Made by a program: the position numbers and the translations under genes | Notes under the pieces: generated by a model | Databases searched by the model: none | Told to the model about the DNA's origin: nothing | What the model saw: only the letters and a program-made list of their open reading frames with translations | Assembly: GCF_026191185.1 (NCBI RefSeq) | Contig: NZ_JAPHOV010000001.1 | Location: 1,049,001-1,113,000 of the forward strand | Length of the DNA: 64,000 nucleotides | Direction: 5' to 3' | Source of the DNA: Legionella sp. PATHC032 | GTDB lineage: Bacteria; Pseudomonadota; Gammaproteobacteria; Legionellales; Legionellaceae | Part shown: piece by piece, positions 30,301-41,114 of the stretch | How positions within the stretch are numbered: the first letter of the stretch is position 1 | Layout: the number at the start of each line of letters is the position of its first letter

Positions 30301-30785
30301 TGTTCGAGTACTTTATTAACACAATGGTATCCAGCTTGTTGCAACTGATTCCTGAACGAGTTCAGATCGAGTTTTTGTCCTTCTTTAAGCATTAAAGCGT
30401 ATTGATTTAAAAACTCTGGTGGAGAAAGCCTGTGCATTAAAGTGCTGGCTGAAGAAATGATGATTCCATTGGTAATTTGTTGAACTCTGCTTAAGGTGTA
30501 GAGTCTTTCTGAAATAATATCTTGATGAGGAGAGAACTGATCATAAGGCAAGGTTTCCCAGTCGGGAAAAAATAATAATTCTTGGGTATTTTGGTTTGGA
30601 TTTAGAAAAAAGTGCAGTTCATCCTGCAATTGACTGGCACATAGGTTGTCTTGCGTAATAAGTAATTTGATCCCGGGTGTTTGTTGGCAATATTCAGCTA
30701 AAGCCAGTGCCAGACTGCTACCATAGAGTTGTCCCCATATTTGTTTGTTTTTTGTGGGTTGGTAAAGTAGCGTTTTTGTATTCAT
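27324..30785 (-). CDS. mfd: Transcription-repair coupling factor
   Basis: A 1153-residue SF2 translocase that removes stalled RNA polymerase and recruits UvrA. The order is normal: UvrB-like N-terminal domains, the RNA-polymerase-interaction domain (near HLQFGVGRYQGL), the ATPase with GDVGFGKTEVA and DEEHRFG, helicase motif VI QLRGRVGRS, and the C-terminal TRCF domain. It lies 76 bases downstream of rmuC on the same strand, which suggests read-through from that operon. Confidence 0.98.
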   Translation of the reverse strand: MNTKTLLYQPTKNKQIWGQLYGSSLALALAEYCQQTPGIKLLITQDNLCASQLQDELHFFLNPNQNTQELLFFPDWETLPYDQFSPHQDIISERLYTLSRVQQITNGIIISSASTLMHRLSPPEFLNQYALMLKEGQKLDLNSFRNQLQQAGYHCVNKVLEHGEYTLRGSIIDVYPMGSGLPFRIELFDDEIESLREFDPETQRTIEKINQIHLLPAREFPLNEQSQLHFRRAFRESFPGNPSNCPIYEAISNSQFPAGIEYYLPLFFDKTVTFFDYLPANAKICLIEEIQENAEKFWRELNERHEQRRHDVSRPILPPDHCFINPTELLTKANHYEQVRLYHKPSEKKGALNFNIAKAPQLPIDRKNTEPLRQLSEYCSDPTKRYLIVVESAGRREVLLDLLKSSHIIPKIQNSWLDFIQDESSINITTGPLIYGCELTDKQIVIIVESQLFGEQSTPQRRSTQKSVDPDLIIRDMAELRLGAPVVHLQFGVGRYQGLQYIDSNGTPSEFLVLAYAGDDKIYVPVTSLHMISRYTGVDSEHAPLHKLGSDQWQKEKKKAAEKIHDVAIELLDLYAKREAQPGHQYDFNQSEYIKFASGFPFTETPDQLQAIEQIIKDMQSPRPMDRLICGDVGFGKTEVAMRAAFVAVQNGKQVCILAPTTLLAGQHFESFRDRFAEFPINIELLSRFRSNKESEAVLAALQSGKVDIVIGTHKLFQNNISFKNLGLLIIDEEHRFGVKQKEHIKSLRTHVDILSMTATPIPRTLNMAMAGIRDISLIATPPAKRLAIKTFWQEKNDLTIREAILREILRGGQVFYLHNNVQTIEGVCQDLEALVPEAKIQSAHGQMRERQLERIMSDFYHHRFNVLVCTTIIETGIDIPTANTIIIDRADKFGLAQLHQLRGRVGRSHHQAYAYLLTPNEKLLTPDAVKRLEAIVSLEDLGAGFTLATHDLEIRGAGELLGEEQSGNMHAIGFTLFMEMLDRAVNDLKAGKTPELSAPMHQGPEIDLRISAIIPEDYIGDIHNRLIMYKRIANAKTTQQLRELQIELIDRFGLLPQPVKHLFLITELKLKAEQLGIQKISSSAQQGKLDFSEKPSIDPGTLISLIQVHAKRYQMEGPQRLRFTLDSTSAEERIFEISSLLNKLSPHSQTID

Positions 30786-30861
30786 TGGAATTTAATGACT
30801 AAAACTGAAAACCGCTTAGTATACCGCTAAATTAGGTATTCTGCACTATAAAGAATTTATT

Positions 30862-32124
30862 TTAGATTGATTCGGGCTCGACCAATTCTAAGTGAGTGAC
30901 CTCCTGTTCGTCTAATTCGATATCGACCGATTCAATTTTTTGGAATCTGGAAGTTATCTTTTTGGCTGAGGTATTGACTTCATTGACGTCCTGATGTGCC
31001 AAGTCAATGTGTTTGGATAATTTATCCATTCTCTTTTCAAAGCGTTGAAAATCATTGGCCAAGGCTTGAAGATGTTTTTGAATGATATGAACTTGTTTGC
31101 GAGTGGCATCATCTTTAAGTACTGCCCTTGCTGTAGTCAGTACGGCCATTAATGTGCTTGGCGATACCAGCCAGACTTTTAGCTTTTGAGACATGGCAAT
31201 TAAATCAGGATAGTTTGCATGAATTTCAGCAAATATGGATTCTGCAGGAATAAACATCATAGCACCATCTGTTGTTTCATTAGGCACGATATACTTTTCA
31301 GCGATGTCCTTGATATGTTTTTGAATGTCTTGGCGAAATTGTTGTTGTAATGACTTTCGATCAGTTGATAAGGCATCACTGTTGATCAATCGTTGATAGG
31401 TTTCCAGAGGGAATTTGGCGTCTATGACAATATTTCCAGTGGGCTCAGGCAAGAACAAAATGCAGTCAGCCCGTTTTTGATTACTGAGTGTATATTGCAT
31501 TTGGTAACTTGCGTTGGGAAGCATATTGCTAATGAGTGTTGACAATTGAACTTCACCAAAGGCACCGCGAGCTTTTTTATCAACTAATACGTCCTGAAGG
31601 CTGACCACATGATTGGAGAGCTCGGTGATTTTCTTTTGTGCCTCATCAATAATGGTTAATCGTTTGACTACGTCAATAAAAGTAGACGAAGTTTTTTCAA
31701 AACCTTCGGTCAATTTGTGATTAACCTGCTGAGTTAGTGTGTTTAAATGATTACGAATCTCCTCGGTAAGTAATTGTAAGTGAGAAGTAAGGGAGCTCGC
31801 ATGATGTTTGAAGCTGTGTGTCATTTGTTCTCTGACGTCAGTCATTTGTTTTTGTATAGCATCACTAATGAGTTGTTGTGTAACAAGTTGTCCTTGAGCT
31901 ATCTTTTCATTAATAAATTGCTGGCTTGTTTGATAAGATTGGCTCAAATCAATATGTAACTGGTGAAGCTGAGTGATTAGCGTTTGCTGCGTTCTTTCGC
32001 CAAGTTGCTCAGTCAGTTTTTTTTGTTGTGTTTGTTTTACTAAAACCCAGAGAAGCAATAAGAATTGAAGGGCAATAGCCAGCGCTATGCCCTCAAACAA
32101 AGTGACAGAAGAAAATAATGCCAT
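30862..32124 (-). CDS. rmuC: DNA recombination protein RmuC
   Basis: A 420-residue protein: one N-terminal membrane segment (about 8-28), a long coiled coil (about 35-170) and the RmuC nuclease-like domain with DAKFPLETY, the signature with its acidic and lysine residues. RmuC limits inversions at short inverted repeats in E. coli. The gene lies 3 bases downstream of the upstream minus-strand gene, forming a four-gene set with mfd. Confidence 0.94.
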   Translation of the reverse strand: MALFSSVTLFEGIALAIALQFLLLLWVLVKQTQQKKLTEQLGERTQQTLITQLHQLHIDLSQSYQTSQQFINEKIAQGQLVTQQLISDAIQKQMTDVREQMTHSFKHHASSLTSHLQLLTEEIRNHLNTLTQQVNHKLTEGFEKTSSTFIDVVKRLTIIDEAQKKITELSNHVVSLQDVLVDKKARGAFGEVQLSTLISNMLPNASYQMQYTLSNQKRADCILFLPEPTGNIVIDAKFPLETYQRLINSDALSTDRKSLQQQFRQDIQKHIKDIAEKYIVPNETTDGAMMFIPAESIFAEIHANYPDLIAMSQKLKVWLVSPSTLMAVLTTARAVLKDDATRKQVHIIQKHLQALANDFQRFEKRMDKLSKHIDLAHQDVNEVNTSAKKITSRFQKIESVDIELDEQEVTHLELVEPESI

Positions 32125-32127
32125 TCA

Positions 32128-33306
32128 TTAATCCACTAACTGGCTAAGCTTGACAGGTTGGTTGTATTGATAAACAGTTTTTAACTGCCCATAGTCTATC
32201 AAGCGTAAATAACCCAAATAGAGGTTATCGTCCGATAATTGATTGTGATTGTCAAAGGTAAATTGCAAAACATGCTTGCCAGGTTCAAGCCATTGTGCTC
32301 TTTGCGAGGTCTGAATAGGTCTGGCTTCACCTTTGCCATTTTTTTGGAACAACACACTTTGTAAAGCATATCGGCTTGCAGTTGCAACATCGACAGTGAC
32401 AACAAAAGTCAAAGGTTTAGAGGACACTTTTTTTACATTCATAAGGCTGGCTGAGGGAATGGAGTATGAAAAGGCTGTGTGGCCAGATCGTCTGATGATT
32501 TCTTGCCCGTATTCTGTTTGAACATCGGTTTCTAAATACCAGTTTTCACCGCGATCATTTAACTCAGAATCCAACGTAGCGATTCCTTCAAATACATTGG
32601 ATTTTAACTTGGTCAAATTGAGCGCAATAACTTGACCTTTAGGGCCTACAAGTCGAGCATCAACGTCATTGACGTCATACTCAGTGATATCATTGTGAAG
32701 CGATATAGTCGCTTTTAGCTTATCTCCATACTGATAATGGAGAGAATCGGTTTCAACCTCCAGATATGTGATAGAAAACTTATCAAGGACACTGATCATA
32801 TAGGCATCAGCATTTTTGTCATTAATGTCCTTACTTTTTAGTATGAATTTTCCATACCCCAGTTCAGGTTTTATTTGTAACATAGTCTGGTGTTTTGTAA
32901 TGGCTAAAAGATTATTTCCAACTTCATCGTCTTGATTATAGAGAGAAGAGGCTTCTTTCAGGGGCAAGAGTTGGTTTTTGGGTGTTTTAATAAGTAATTC
33001 CGGAATGGATTTATTCTGCAAAGGGGTAATGCGAACGACAGCTCCAGGAGCCAAAGTTGATATAATAACTCCTCGTTGTAATTGCTCCAGAGAAATACGT
33101 TCTTTGTAACCATAACTTCTACGAACATTACTGATTTTTTTGTTTAATGGTTCATTGGTAATTTCCCATTTATCGTGAAGATTTTCATGCGATAATTGAC
33201 TGCAATTCTCACATTCATAAGATTTGGTTGGTTGTCTTGGTAATGTAAACGCATGAGCTTGAGCAATACAAAATGCGGATATCCATATAAGGTGAGCAGT
33301 TTTCAT
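32128..33306 (-). CDS. Exported protein, DUF4785-like, Ig-type repeat domains
   Basis: A 392-residue protein with a clear signal peptide (basic start, then LIWISAFCIAQAHA, cleavage near residue 19). A CENCSQL segment follows. The rest looks like beta-sandwich domains; LTFVVTVDVATASRYALQSVLF is the type of strand-rich region seen in DUF4785 proteins of Legionella and Shewanella. No enzyme motif. It overlaps the upstream hydrolase gene by four bases, so the two exported proteins are co-produced and may work together. Probably periplasmic or type II secreted. Confidence 0.75.
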   Translation of the reverse strand: MKTAHLIWISAFCIAQAHAFTLPRQPTKSYECENCSQLSHENLHDKWEITNEPLNKKISNVRRSYGYKERISLEQLQRGVIISTLAPGAVVRITPLQNKSIPELLIKTPKNQLLPLKEASSLYNQDDEVGNNLLAITKHQTMLQIKPELGYGKFILKSKDINDKNADAYMISVLDKFSITYLEVETDSLHYQYGDKLKATISLHNDITEYDVNDVDARLVGPKGQVIALNLTKLKSNVFEGIATLDSELNDRGENWYLETDVQTEYGQEIIRRSGHTAFSYSIPSASLMNVKKVSSKPLTFVVTVDVATASRYALQSVLFQKNGKGEARPIQTSQRAQWLEPGKHVLQFTFDNHNQLSDDNLYLGYLRLIDYGQLKTVYQYNQPVKLSQLVD

Positions 33307-34208
33307 TTCACAACTCCTTGATTAACTAGGGCACTGATAAGTATTTGATCCAAACCAAAACAAGAATGTCGACTTTGATTATGGCTTAAAGGCAAATTGT
33401 AATCAGTTTTGTCTATATCATAGAACCATACTTCTCCTGCTTGAGCTTGTGACTCACAATCCAGAAAGCCATCAGCACACTGATTAAGATAGAGTTTGGC
33501 GATTTTTAGCCCACTATTGAGCATGTATCCATTGCAATAGCTTGATGTTGAAAATGGTGAAGCATAGACATCAGTACCCACTATGACTTTAAACGGAATC
33601 GATAGAGAGGGTCGACCTTTGCTTCCCAAGAGCAATTCTTCATTATAGATCAACATGTCGCCTACACGTTGTTGTTTCACTGCATCTGAAAGATAACCAA
33701 GTAACCAGGCCAAACTCGTTTCAAATATGCCTCCATTTAATACTTCATCAGCAAGAGGCGTCCCTCCACTGGAAGGTGCAATGGCAATAACTTGATTGAT
33801 TTTGCGTTTGAGAGTCATATATCGACCATCATAAGTTGGATTTGAAAGAATCCAACGCATGATGTTGGCACCATCAGAATGGGTGTAGACAGTGAGAGAA
33901 CTCACATTTTTGTCATTGATAAATTCCAGAAGTTGATTGGCAACACAATTGGCTGCATCTTCATGCCACATATATTGGCTAAAGTCACAATGAACTACGT
34001 AGTGATTTTCAGGTTTTGCCAGAGTTTGGGAGATACTTTGTATGAAATCAATTTTCCAATACCCTCCATAGGCATCTTCTCTGTGATCTCGAGTACCATG
34101 TACAAAAGCAATGCCTTGATTAGAATTGGTATCAGAATGAGAATGGATAAGGGTTGAAAACAATAAAACAATAAGAGTGGATAAAATGCGTAGAAGTTCC
34201 ATTTTCAA
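33303..34208 (-). CDS. Exported alpha/beta-hydrolase-like protein
   Basis: A 301-residue protein with an N-terminal signal peptide (LLRILSTLIVLLFSTLIHSHS). Alpha/beta-hydrolase features are FVHGTRD (oxyanion HG), YTHSDGANIMRW (nucleophile elbow with Ser in HSDGA, a variant of GxSxG) and a histidine near the C-terminus in the NLPLSHNQSRH region. A lipase or esterase acting in the periplasm or outside the cell is the likely class; substrate unknown. Four cysteines in the C-terminal half (YCNGY, NQCADGFLDCES) could form disulfides, in line with export. First gene of the four-gene minus-strand set leading to mfd. Confidence 0.75.
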   Translation of the reverse strand: MKMELLRILSTLIVLLFSTLIHSHSDTNSNQGIAFVHGTRDHREDAYGGYWKIDFIQSISQTLAKPENHYVVHCDFSQYMWHEDAANCVANQLLEFINDKNVSSLTVYTHSDGANIMRWILSNPTYDGRYMTLKRKINQVIAIAPSSGGTPLADEVLNGGIFETSLAWLLGYLSDAVKQQRVGDMLIYNEELLLGSKGRPSLSIPFKVIVGTDVYASPFSTSSYCNGYMLNSGLKIAKLYLNQCADGFLDCESQAQAGEVWFYDIDKTDYNLPLSHNQSRHSCFGLDQILISALVNQGVVK

Positions 34209-34346
34209 AATATCTCCTTCAATACAGAGACGTATCTATATCATGGTTCTGGCAAAAGATTCAAGAGAGGGGATTGATCCGCTTTGAGGTATCCCAAAAA
34301 GGATTTTGTCTTCAATGATTAAACTACTCATATTTTAAAGGGATAA

Positions 34347-36410
<2,064 letters not shown>

Positions 36411-36512
36411 GTAGCTAGATCTTTGCTATTTGGTTTATGATGGGTATCAATGAATCGGGTGAAGTAGGTATTTTAAACCTGTAATAATGACTGATTGGCA
36501 CGAGGGAACTAA

Positions 36513-38696
36513 GTGCGGCGATATTTGTTAATTCAATTCATGTTGTTTTTAATGCCTTGCTGTGTCAATTTGGCTTATGGCAGTTCCTGGGTATTCAATA
36601 ATCCTTACCCCGAGAGCGAGGCCAATGAAAATATTTATTATTCTTCTTTTAATGAACAGCCCAAAACCCTGGATCCGGCGCGTTCCTATTCTTCCAATGA
36701 ATATCTCTTCATAGCCCAAATCTATGAGCCACTTCTGGAATATGATTACTATAAAAGACCCTATGAATTAATTCCTTTAACGGCTACCTGGTTACCCAAG
36801 ATTCGATATTTGGATGCTCAGGGAAATCCTGTCCCAGCAGGAGATAACACGAAACCAGCTTACAGTGTCTATACCATTCAGATAAAAAAAGGAATTTTAT
36901 ATCAACCTCACCCTGCTCTTGCCCGGAAGAAGGATGGTTCTTATCGATATCACCACTTATCAGAAGATTATTTGGAAGATCATGATATTAGCAAGTTGTC
37001 AGATTTCAAATACACTGGTACAAGGGAACTGATCATTGATGATTACATTTATCAAATTAAAAGATTGGCTAATCCGGCTGTGAGTTCTCCTATATATGGG
37101 TTGATGAGTTATTATATTCTAGGCTTCAAGGAGTATGGAGGTAGTCTTCCTAAAGGTGCAACCAATAAAAATTCTTTTATAGATTTACGTCAGTATCCTT
37201 TGCAGGGGATTAAAAAATTAGATGATTACACTTTTGAAATTACATTAAAGGGGCAATATACACAATTTTTGTTTTGGTTGGCCATGCCTTTTTTTGCCCC
37301 AGTTCCTTGGGAAGCGGATTTATTTTATTCGCAAAAGGATATGGATGATAAAAACTTATCTTTTGGTTGGTATCCTATAGGCACAGGGCCTTTTATGCTG
37401 ACTGAAAATAATCCTAATAGAAGCATGATATTGGAGAAAAATCCTAATTTCAGAGAAGTGTATTTTCCTGTTAATGGTTCAGACGCTGATAGACGGGCTG
37501 GTTATTTAACCAATCAGGGAAGGCGCTTGCCATTAATTGACAAAGCTGTTTATACCCTTGAAAAAGAATCTATTCCTCGATGGAATAAGTTCTTGCAAGG
37601 CTACTATGATATGTCAGGAATAAGTGCTGACAGTTTCGATCAGGCTATTCATATCAATCGCTTTGGAGAGCCTATTCTTAGCCAGGAGATGAAAGATAAA
37701 AAAATATATTTAAGACAAAACCTGGAGCCCTCTATCTATTACGTAGGCTTTAATATGCTTGACAGCGTTGTTGGAGGCAATAGTAAAAGAGCGCGAAAAT
37801 TACGTCAGGCGATTTCTATCGCGGTGAATTTTGATGAAAATATTGCCATATTTTTTAATGGTCGAGGTATTCCGGCACAAGGCCCTATTCCACCGGGTAT
37901 CTTTGGGTACAAGGAAGGAAAAGAAGGTATTAATCCCTATGTTTATCAATGGGTGAATAATGCCAGGAAACGAAAATCATTGAGAGATGCGCAAAAATTA
38001 ATGATTGAGGCAGGGTATCCTGGGGGGATAGATCCGAAAACTGGTAAACATTTAATTCTTCATTATGATGTCATGACGACAGGAGGGCCTGATGATAAGG
38101 CAAGGCTTGACTGGATGCGCAAGCAATTTGCAAGTATAGGGATAGACTTGAATATTAGGGCAACGCTTTACAATCGTTTCCAGGAAAAGATGCGGATAGG
38201 TCATGCTCAAATATTTAGCTGGGGCTGGAATGCTGATTATCCTGATCCGGAAAATTTTTTATTTTTGCTTTATGGGAAAAATGGAAAAGTGAAGTATGGT
38301 GGTGAAAATGCATCAAATTATGAAAATCCTGAATTTGATAGATTATTTAATTTGATGAAGAATCGTCCTAACGACCAACAAAGACAAAAACTAATTGATA
38401 AGATGTTAGCGATTGTCCGGTATGATGCTCCATGGGTATGGGGTATGCATTCTGAAGACTTTATTTTATCGCAAGATTGGGTGTCTAATGTAAAATCCAA
38501 TACGATTTCCCTCAACACTCTAAAATATGTTTCTGTTAATGTACCTGAACGTAACCAATTGCGAAGAGCCTGGAATCAACCGGTATTTTGGCCTTTAGGC
38601 GTGTTGTTTGGGCTATTGATTGCTTTGATAATCCCTTTATTCATTACTTATTTAAAAAAAGAAAAACAGGCAGCACAAAGAGTAAAATTAAAATGA
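36513..38696 (+). CDS. Peptide-type ABC transporter substrate-binding protein with a C-terminal membrane anchor
   Basis: A 727-residue SBP of the OppA/DppA family (SBP_bac_5; KTLDPARSYSSNEY and the ISIAVNFDENI region). It starts at GTG with GAGGGA 6 bases upstream. An N-terminal signal peptide (LLIQFMLFLMPCCVNLAYG) exports it; Cys17-Cys18 precede NLAYGSS, so lipoprotein processing cannot be excluded. Unusually, a hydrophobic helix at about 695-716 followed by a lysine-rich tail would hold the C-terminus in the inner membrane. The stop overlaps the first permease start as ATGA. Substrate is probably oligopeptides. Confidence 0.85.
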   Translation: MRRYLLIQFMLFLMPCCVNLAYGSSWVFNNPYPESEANENIYYSSFNEQPKTLDPARSYSSNEYLFIAQIYEPLLEYDYYKRPYELIPLTATWLPKIRYLDAQGNPVPAGDNTKPAYSVYTIQIKKGILYQPHPALARKKDGSYRYHHLSEDYLEDHDISKLSDFKYTGTRELIIDDYIYQIKRLANPAVSSPIYGLMSYYILGFKEYGGSLPKGATNKNSFIDLRQYPLQGIKKLDDYTFEITLKGQYTQFLFWLAMPFFAPVPWEADLFYSQKDMDDKNLSFGWYPIGTGPFMLTENNPNRSMILEKNPNFREVYFPVNGSDADRRAGYLTNQGRRLPLIDKAVYTLEKESIPRWNKFLQGYYDMSGISADSFDQAIHINRFGEPILSQEMKDKKIYLRQNLEPSIYYVGFNMLDSVVGGNSKRARKLRQAISIAVNFDENIAIFFNGRGIPAQGPIPPGIFGYKEGKEGINPYVYQWVNNARKRKSLRDAQKLMIEAGYPGGIDPKTGKHLILHYDVMTTGGPDDKARLDWMRKQFASIGIDLNIRATLYNRFQEKMRIGHAQIFSWGWNADYPDPENFLFLLYGKNGKVKYGGENASNYENPEFDRLFNLMKNRPNDQQRQKLIDKMLAIVRYDAPWVWGMHSEDFILSQDWVSNVKSNTISLNTLKYVSVNVPERNQLRRAWNQPVFWPLGVLFGLLIALIIPLFITYLKKEKQAAQRVKLK

Positions 38697-39670
38697 TTAA
38701 ATACATACTCCGCAGATTTTTATATGCGATTCCAATTTTGTTTGGTATTAATCTGATTACTTTTGCATTGTTCTTCATGGTTAATTCTCCGGATGATATG
38801 GCACGTATGCACTTGGGTAATAAACATGTAGAGCAAAAAGCCATTGAAGACTGGAAAGCAGTTCATGGCTATGATTTACCATTATTTTATAATGAAAAAC
38901 AGACTGGATTTAATCAATTCAGACAGACTTTGTTTTATCAAAAATCGCTGATGCTGTTTACCTTTAATTTTGGTGTCTCGGATGCTGGAAGAGATATTAG
39001 CCACGATATATCCTACAGAATGTGGCCAAGCCTTGCCATTGCCTTGCCAACTTTATTATTTGCTGTTTTGATGAATATTATTTTTGCTATGGCTATGGCA
39101 TTTTTCCGTTCGACTTATCTTGATTTATCTGGGGTAGTTATTTGTATTATCCTGATGTCGATATCCAGTTTATTTTACATCATTGGCGGACAATATCTTT
39201 TTGGGAAAATACTAAAATGGTTTCCTATTTCCGGCTATGATGATGGTCTGGATGCTTTGAAATTTACTATTTTACCAGTCTTGGTGGCTGTTTTGGGACA
39301 ATTAGGTGCGGGAGCGCGTTGGTATCGAACTTTGGTTTTGGAAGAAATTAATAAAGATTATGTAAAAACCGCAAGAGCAAAGGGACTCTCTGAGCAAAGG
39401 ATTTTATTTAAACATGTATTAAAAAATGCCATGTTACCCATTTTGACCGGAATTGTAGTCATCATTCCTACTTTGTTTATGGGAAGTTTGGTTTTAGAGT
39501 CTTTTTTTGGTGTGCCAGGCTTGGGTAGCTATATTATTGATGCGATACAACAGCAAGATTTCGCTATTGTAAGGGCTATGGTTTTTCTGGGGTCGGTTCT
39601 TTATATCATAGGATTGGTTCTGACTGATTTTTCTTACATTCTCGTTGATCCCCGAGTACGATTATCCTGA
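38693..39670 (+). CDS. ABC transporter permease, OppB/DppB type
   Basis: A 325-residue inner-membrane permease with about six segments. The EAA loop is EINKDYVKTARAKGLSEQRI, which contacts the ATPase subunit. The ATG at 38693 overlaps the stop of the substrate-binding gene and gives the typical opening MIKYILRRFLYAIPIL; the longer in-frame start at 38588 lies inside that gene. Part of a three-gene set without an ATPase gene. Confidence 0.9.
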   Translation: MIKYILRRFLYAIPILFGINLITFALFFMVNSPDDMARMHLGNKHVEQKAIEDWKAVHGYDLPLFYNEKQTGFNQFRQTLFYQKSLMLFTFNFGVSDAGRDISHDISYRMWPSLAIALPTLLFAVLMNIIFAMAMAFFRSTYLDLSGVVICIILMSISSLFYIIGGQYLFGKILKWFPISGYDDGLDALKFTILPVLVAVLGQLGAGARWYRTLVLEEINKDYVKTARAKGLSEQRILFKHVLKNAMLPILTGIVVIIPTLFMGSLVLESFFGVPGLGSYIIDAIQQQDFAIVRAMVFLGSVLYIIGLVLTDFSYILVDPRVRLS

Positions 39671-39693
39671 TAACCAAGGAGTATGCGGCAAAA

Positions 39694-41040
39694 ATGACAT
39701 TTGAATTGCTTTGGACTGACAAATGTTTTCTTACTTTACTGGCGGTGGTTTTATTTACCGTTTTGCTGAGTCTTAGAAAACAACACATCAAATTGTCATT
39801 TGCAATCATTTTACAAAGGCCATTGGCAATTAGTGCTGGTATTGTGTTGTTGTTGTTTTTAACCATCGGGGTATTGGACTCCATTCATATCAAATTCATC
39901 AATGATAAAACAGAAAAAACTCAGTCTTTATTGGATAGAGTCCTTGCACCTATAGGAAATATCTATGAGAAAACTTATTCGGCTCCCTTGGCTTTAAATC
40001 AATTTATGAGCGAAACGAAGTTGATTAATGGGGTCACAACTCAGGTTTACCCTCGCTTGAAATATCCACCAGCCTCTATTAAGAATGAAAAAGACAAAGC
40101 CCTCATTATCAAGTCTGTGCTAATGAAAGCTATAACATATAGTGCTTTGGTCATTTTCGGTGGGTGGTTATTACTTGTTTTAATAAAATTTAGTTTTGGA
40201 TATAACCATATTTTTATTTTAAGCCCTACTCAAATTACCGTTATAGCGACAGTGGCTGTACTTACTTTTGCAGTCGTCATTGGTTATGGATTATCAAGAT
40301 CCTTTCATGTATTGGGCACAGGGCAAATTGGACAAGATATTTTCTATTTCAGTTTGAAAAGTGTGCGAACTGGTCTAATTATTGGATTTTTAACAACCCT
40401 GTTCATGTTGCCACTGGCTTTATTTTTGGGGGTTGCAGCAGGGTATTTTGGTGGGCTCGTCGATGATATTATCCAGTATGTTTATACTACTTTAAGCTCC
40501 ATTCCAGGTGTTTTACTCATCACGGCTTCTGTATTGTCCTTACAAACTTATATCGCAAACCATCCGGAGAAATTTACTACTTTAGCCAAGAGTGCTGATG
40601 CGCGCTTATTGGCTCTTTGCTTGATTCTTGGTGTGACCAGTTGGACAAGTCTGTGCCGTCTTTTGAGAGCAGAAACTTTGAAATTGCGAGAAATAGATTA
40701 TGTCCTGGCTGCCCGCGCCTTAGGCAGTAGTTGGTTTACCATCGTGCGCAAACATTTGGTGCCCAATGTCATGCATATTGTTATCATTACCTTGGTATTG
40801 GATTTCAGTTTTTTAGTCTTGGCAGAAGCTGTATTGACTTATGTGGGGGTCGGGGTTTCACCCATGACCATTAGTTGGGGAAATATGATTAATGGAGCAC
40901 GGCTTGAATTGGCGCGTGACCCTGTTGTATGGTGGCCTATGTTTGCAGCCTTTCTATTAATGTTTTTATTGGTTTTGGCAATGAATTTGTTTGCAGATGC
41001 AGTACGGGATGCTTTTGATCCACATCAATCTCATTTATAG
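39694..41040 (+). CDS. ABC transporter permease, OppC/YejE type, with an extended N-terminus
   Basis: A 448-residue permease, longer than the usual 300 because of about 150 extra N-terminal residues. These include additional hydrophobic segments (about 8-25, 45-65 and 150-170) and a soluble loop. The EAA loop REIDYVLAARALGSSW and the family C-terminus (ADAVRDAFDPH) are intact. It forms the second half of the membrane channel with the preceding permease, 23 bases upstream. dnaE follows after 74 bases; no ATP-binding subunit is encoded nearby. Confidence 0.9.
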   Translation: MTFELLWTDKCFLTLLAVVLFTVLLSLRKQHIKLSFAIILQRPLAISAGIVLLLFLTIGVLDSIHIKFINDKTEKTQSLLDRVLAPIGNIYEKTYSAPLALNQFMSETKLINGVTTQVYPRLKYPPASIKNEKDKALIIKSVLMKAITYSALVIFGGWLLLVLIKFSFGYNHIFILSPTQITVIATVAVLTFAVVIGYGLSRSFHVLGTGQIGQDIFYFSLKSVRTGLIIGFLTTLFMLPLALFLGVAAGYFGGLVDDIIQYVYTTLSSIPGVLLITASVLSLQTYIANHPEKFTTLAKSADARLLALCLILGVTSWTSLCRLLRAETLKLREIDYVLAARALGSSWFTIVRKHLVPNVMHIVIITLVLDFSFLVLAEAVLTYVGVGVSPMTISWGNMINGARLELARDPVVWWPMFAAFLLMFLLVLAMNLFADAVRDAFDPHQSHL

Positions 41041-41114
41041 GCAATATCTGTTAGTTTCCTATTTCCGGGATTTAGGTTAAAGTTTCCCAATTATCGTGAA
41101 TGGGTTAATTCTCT

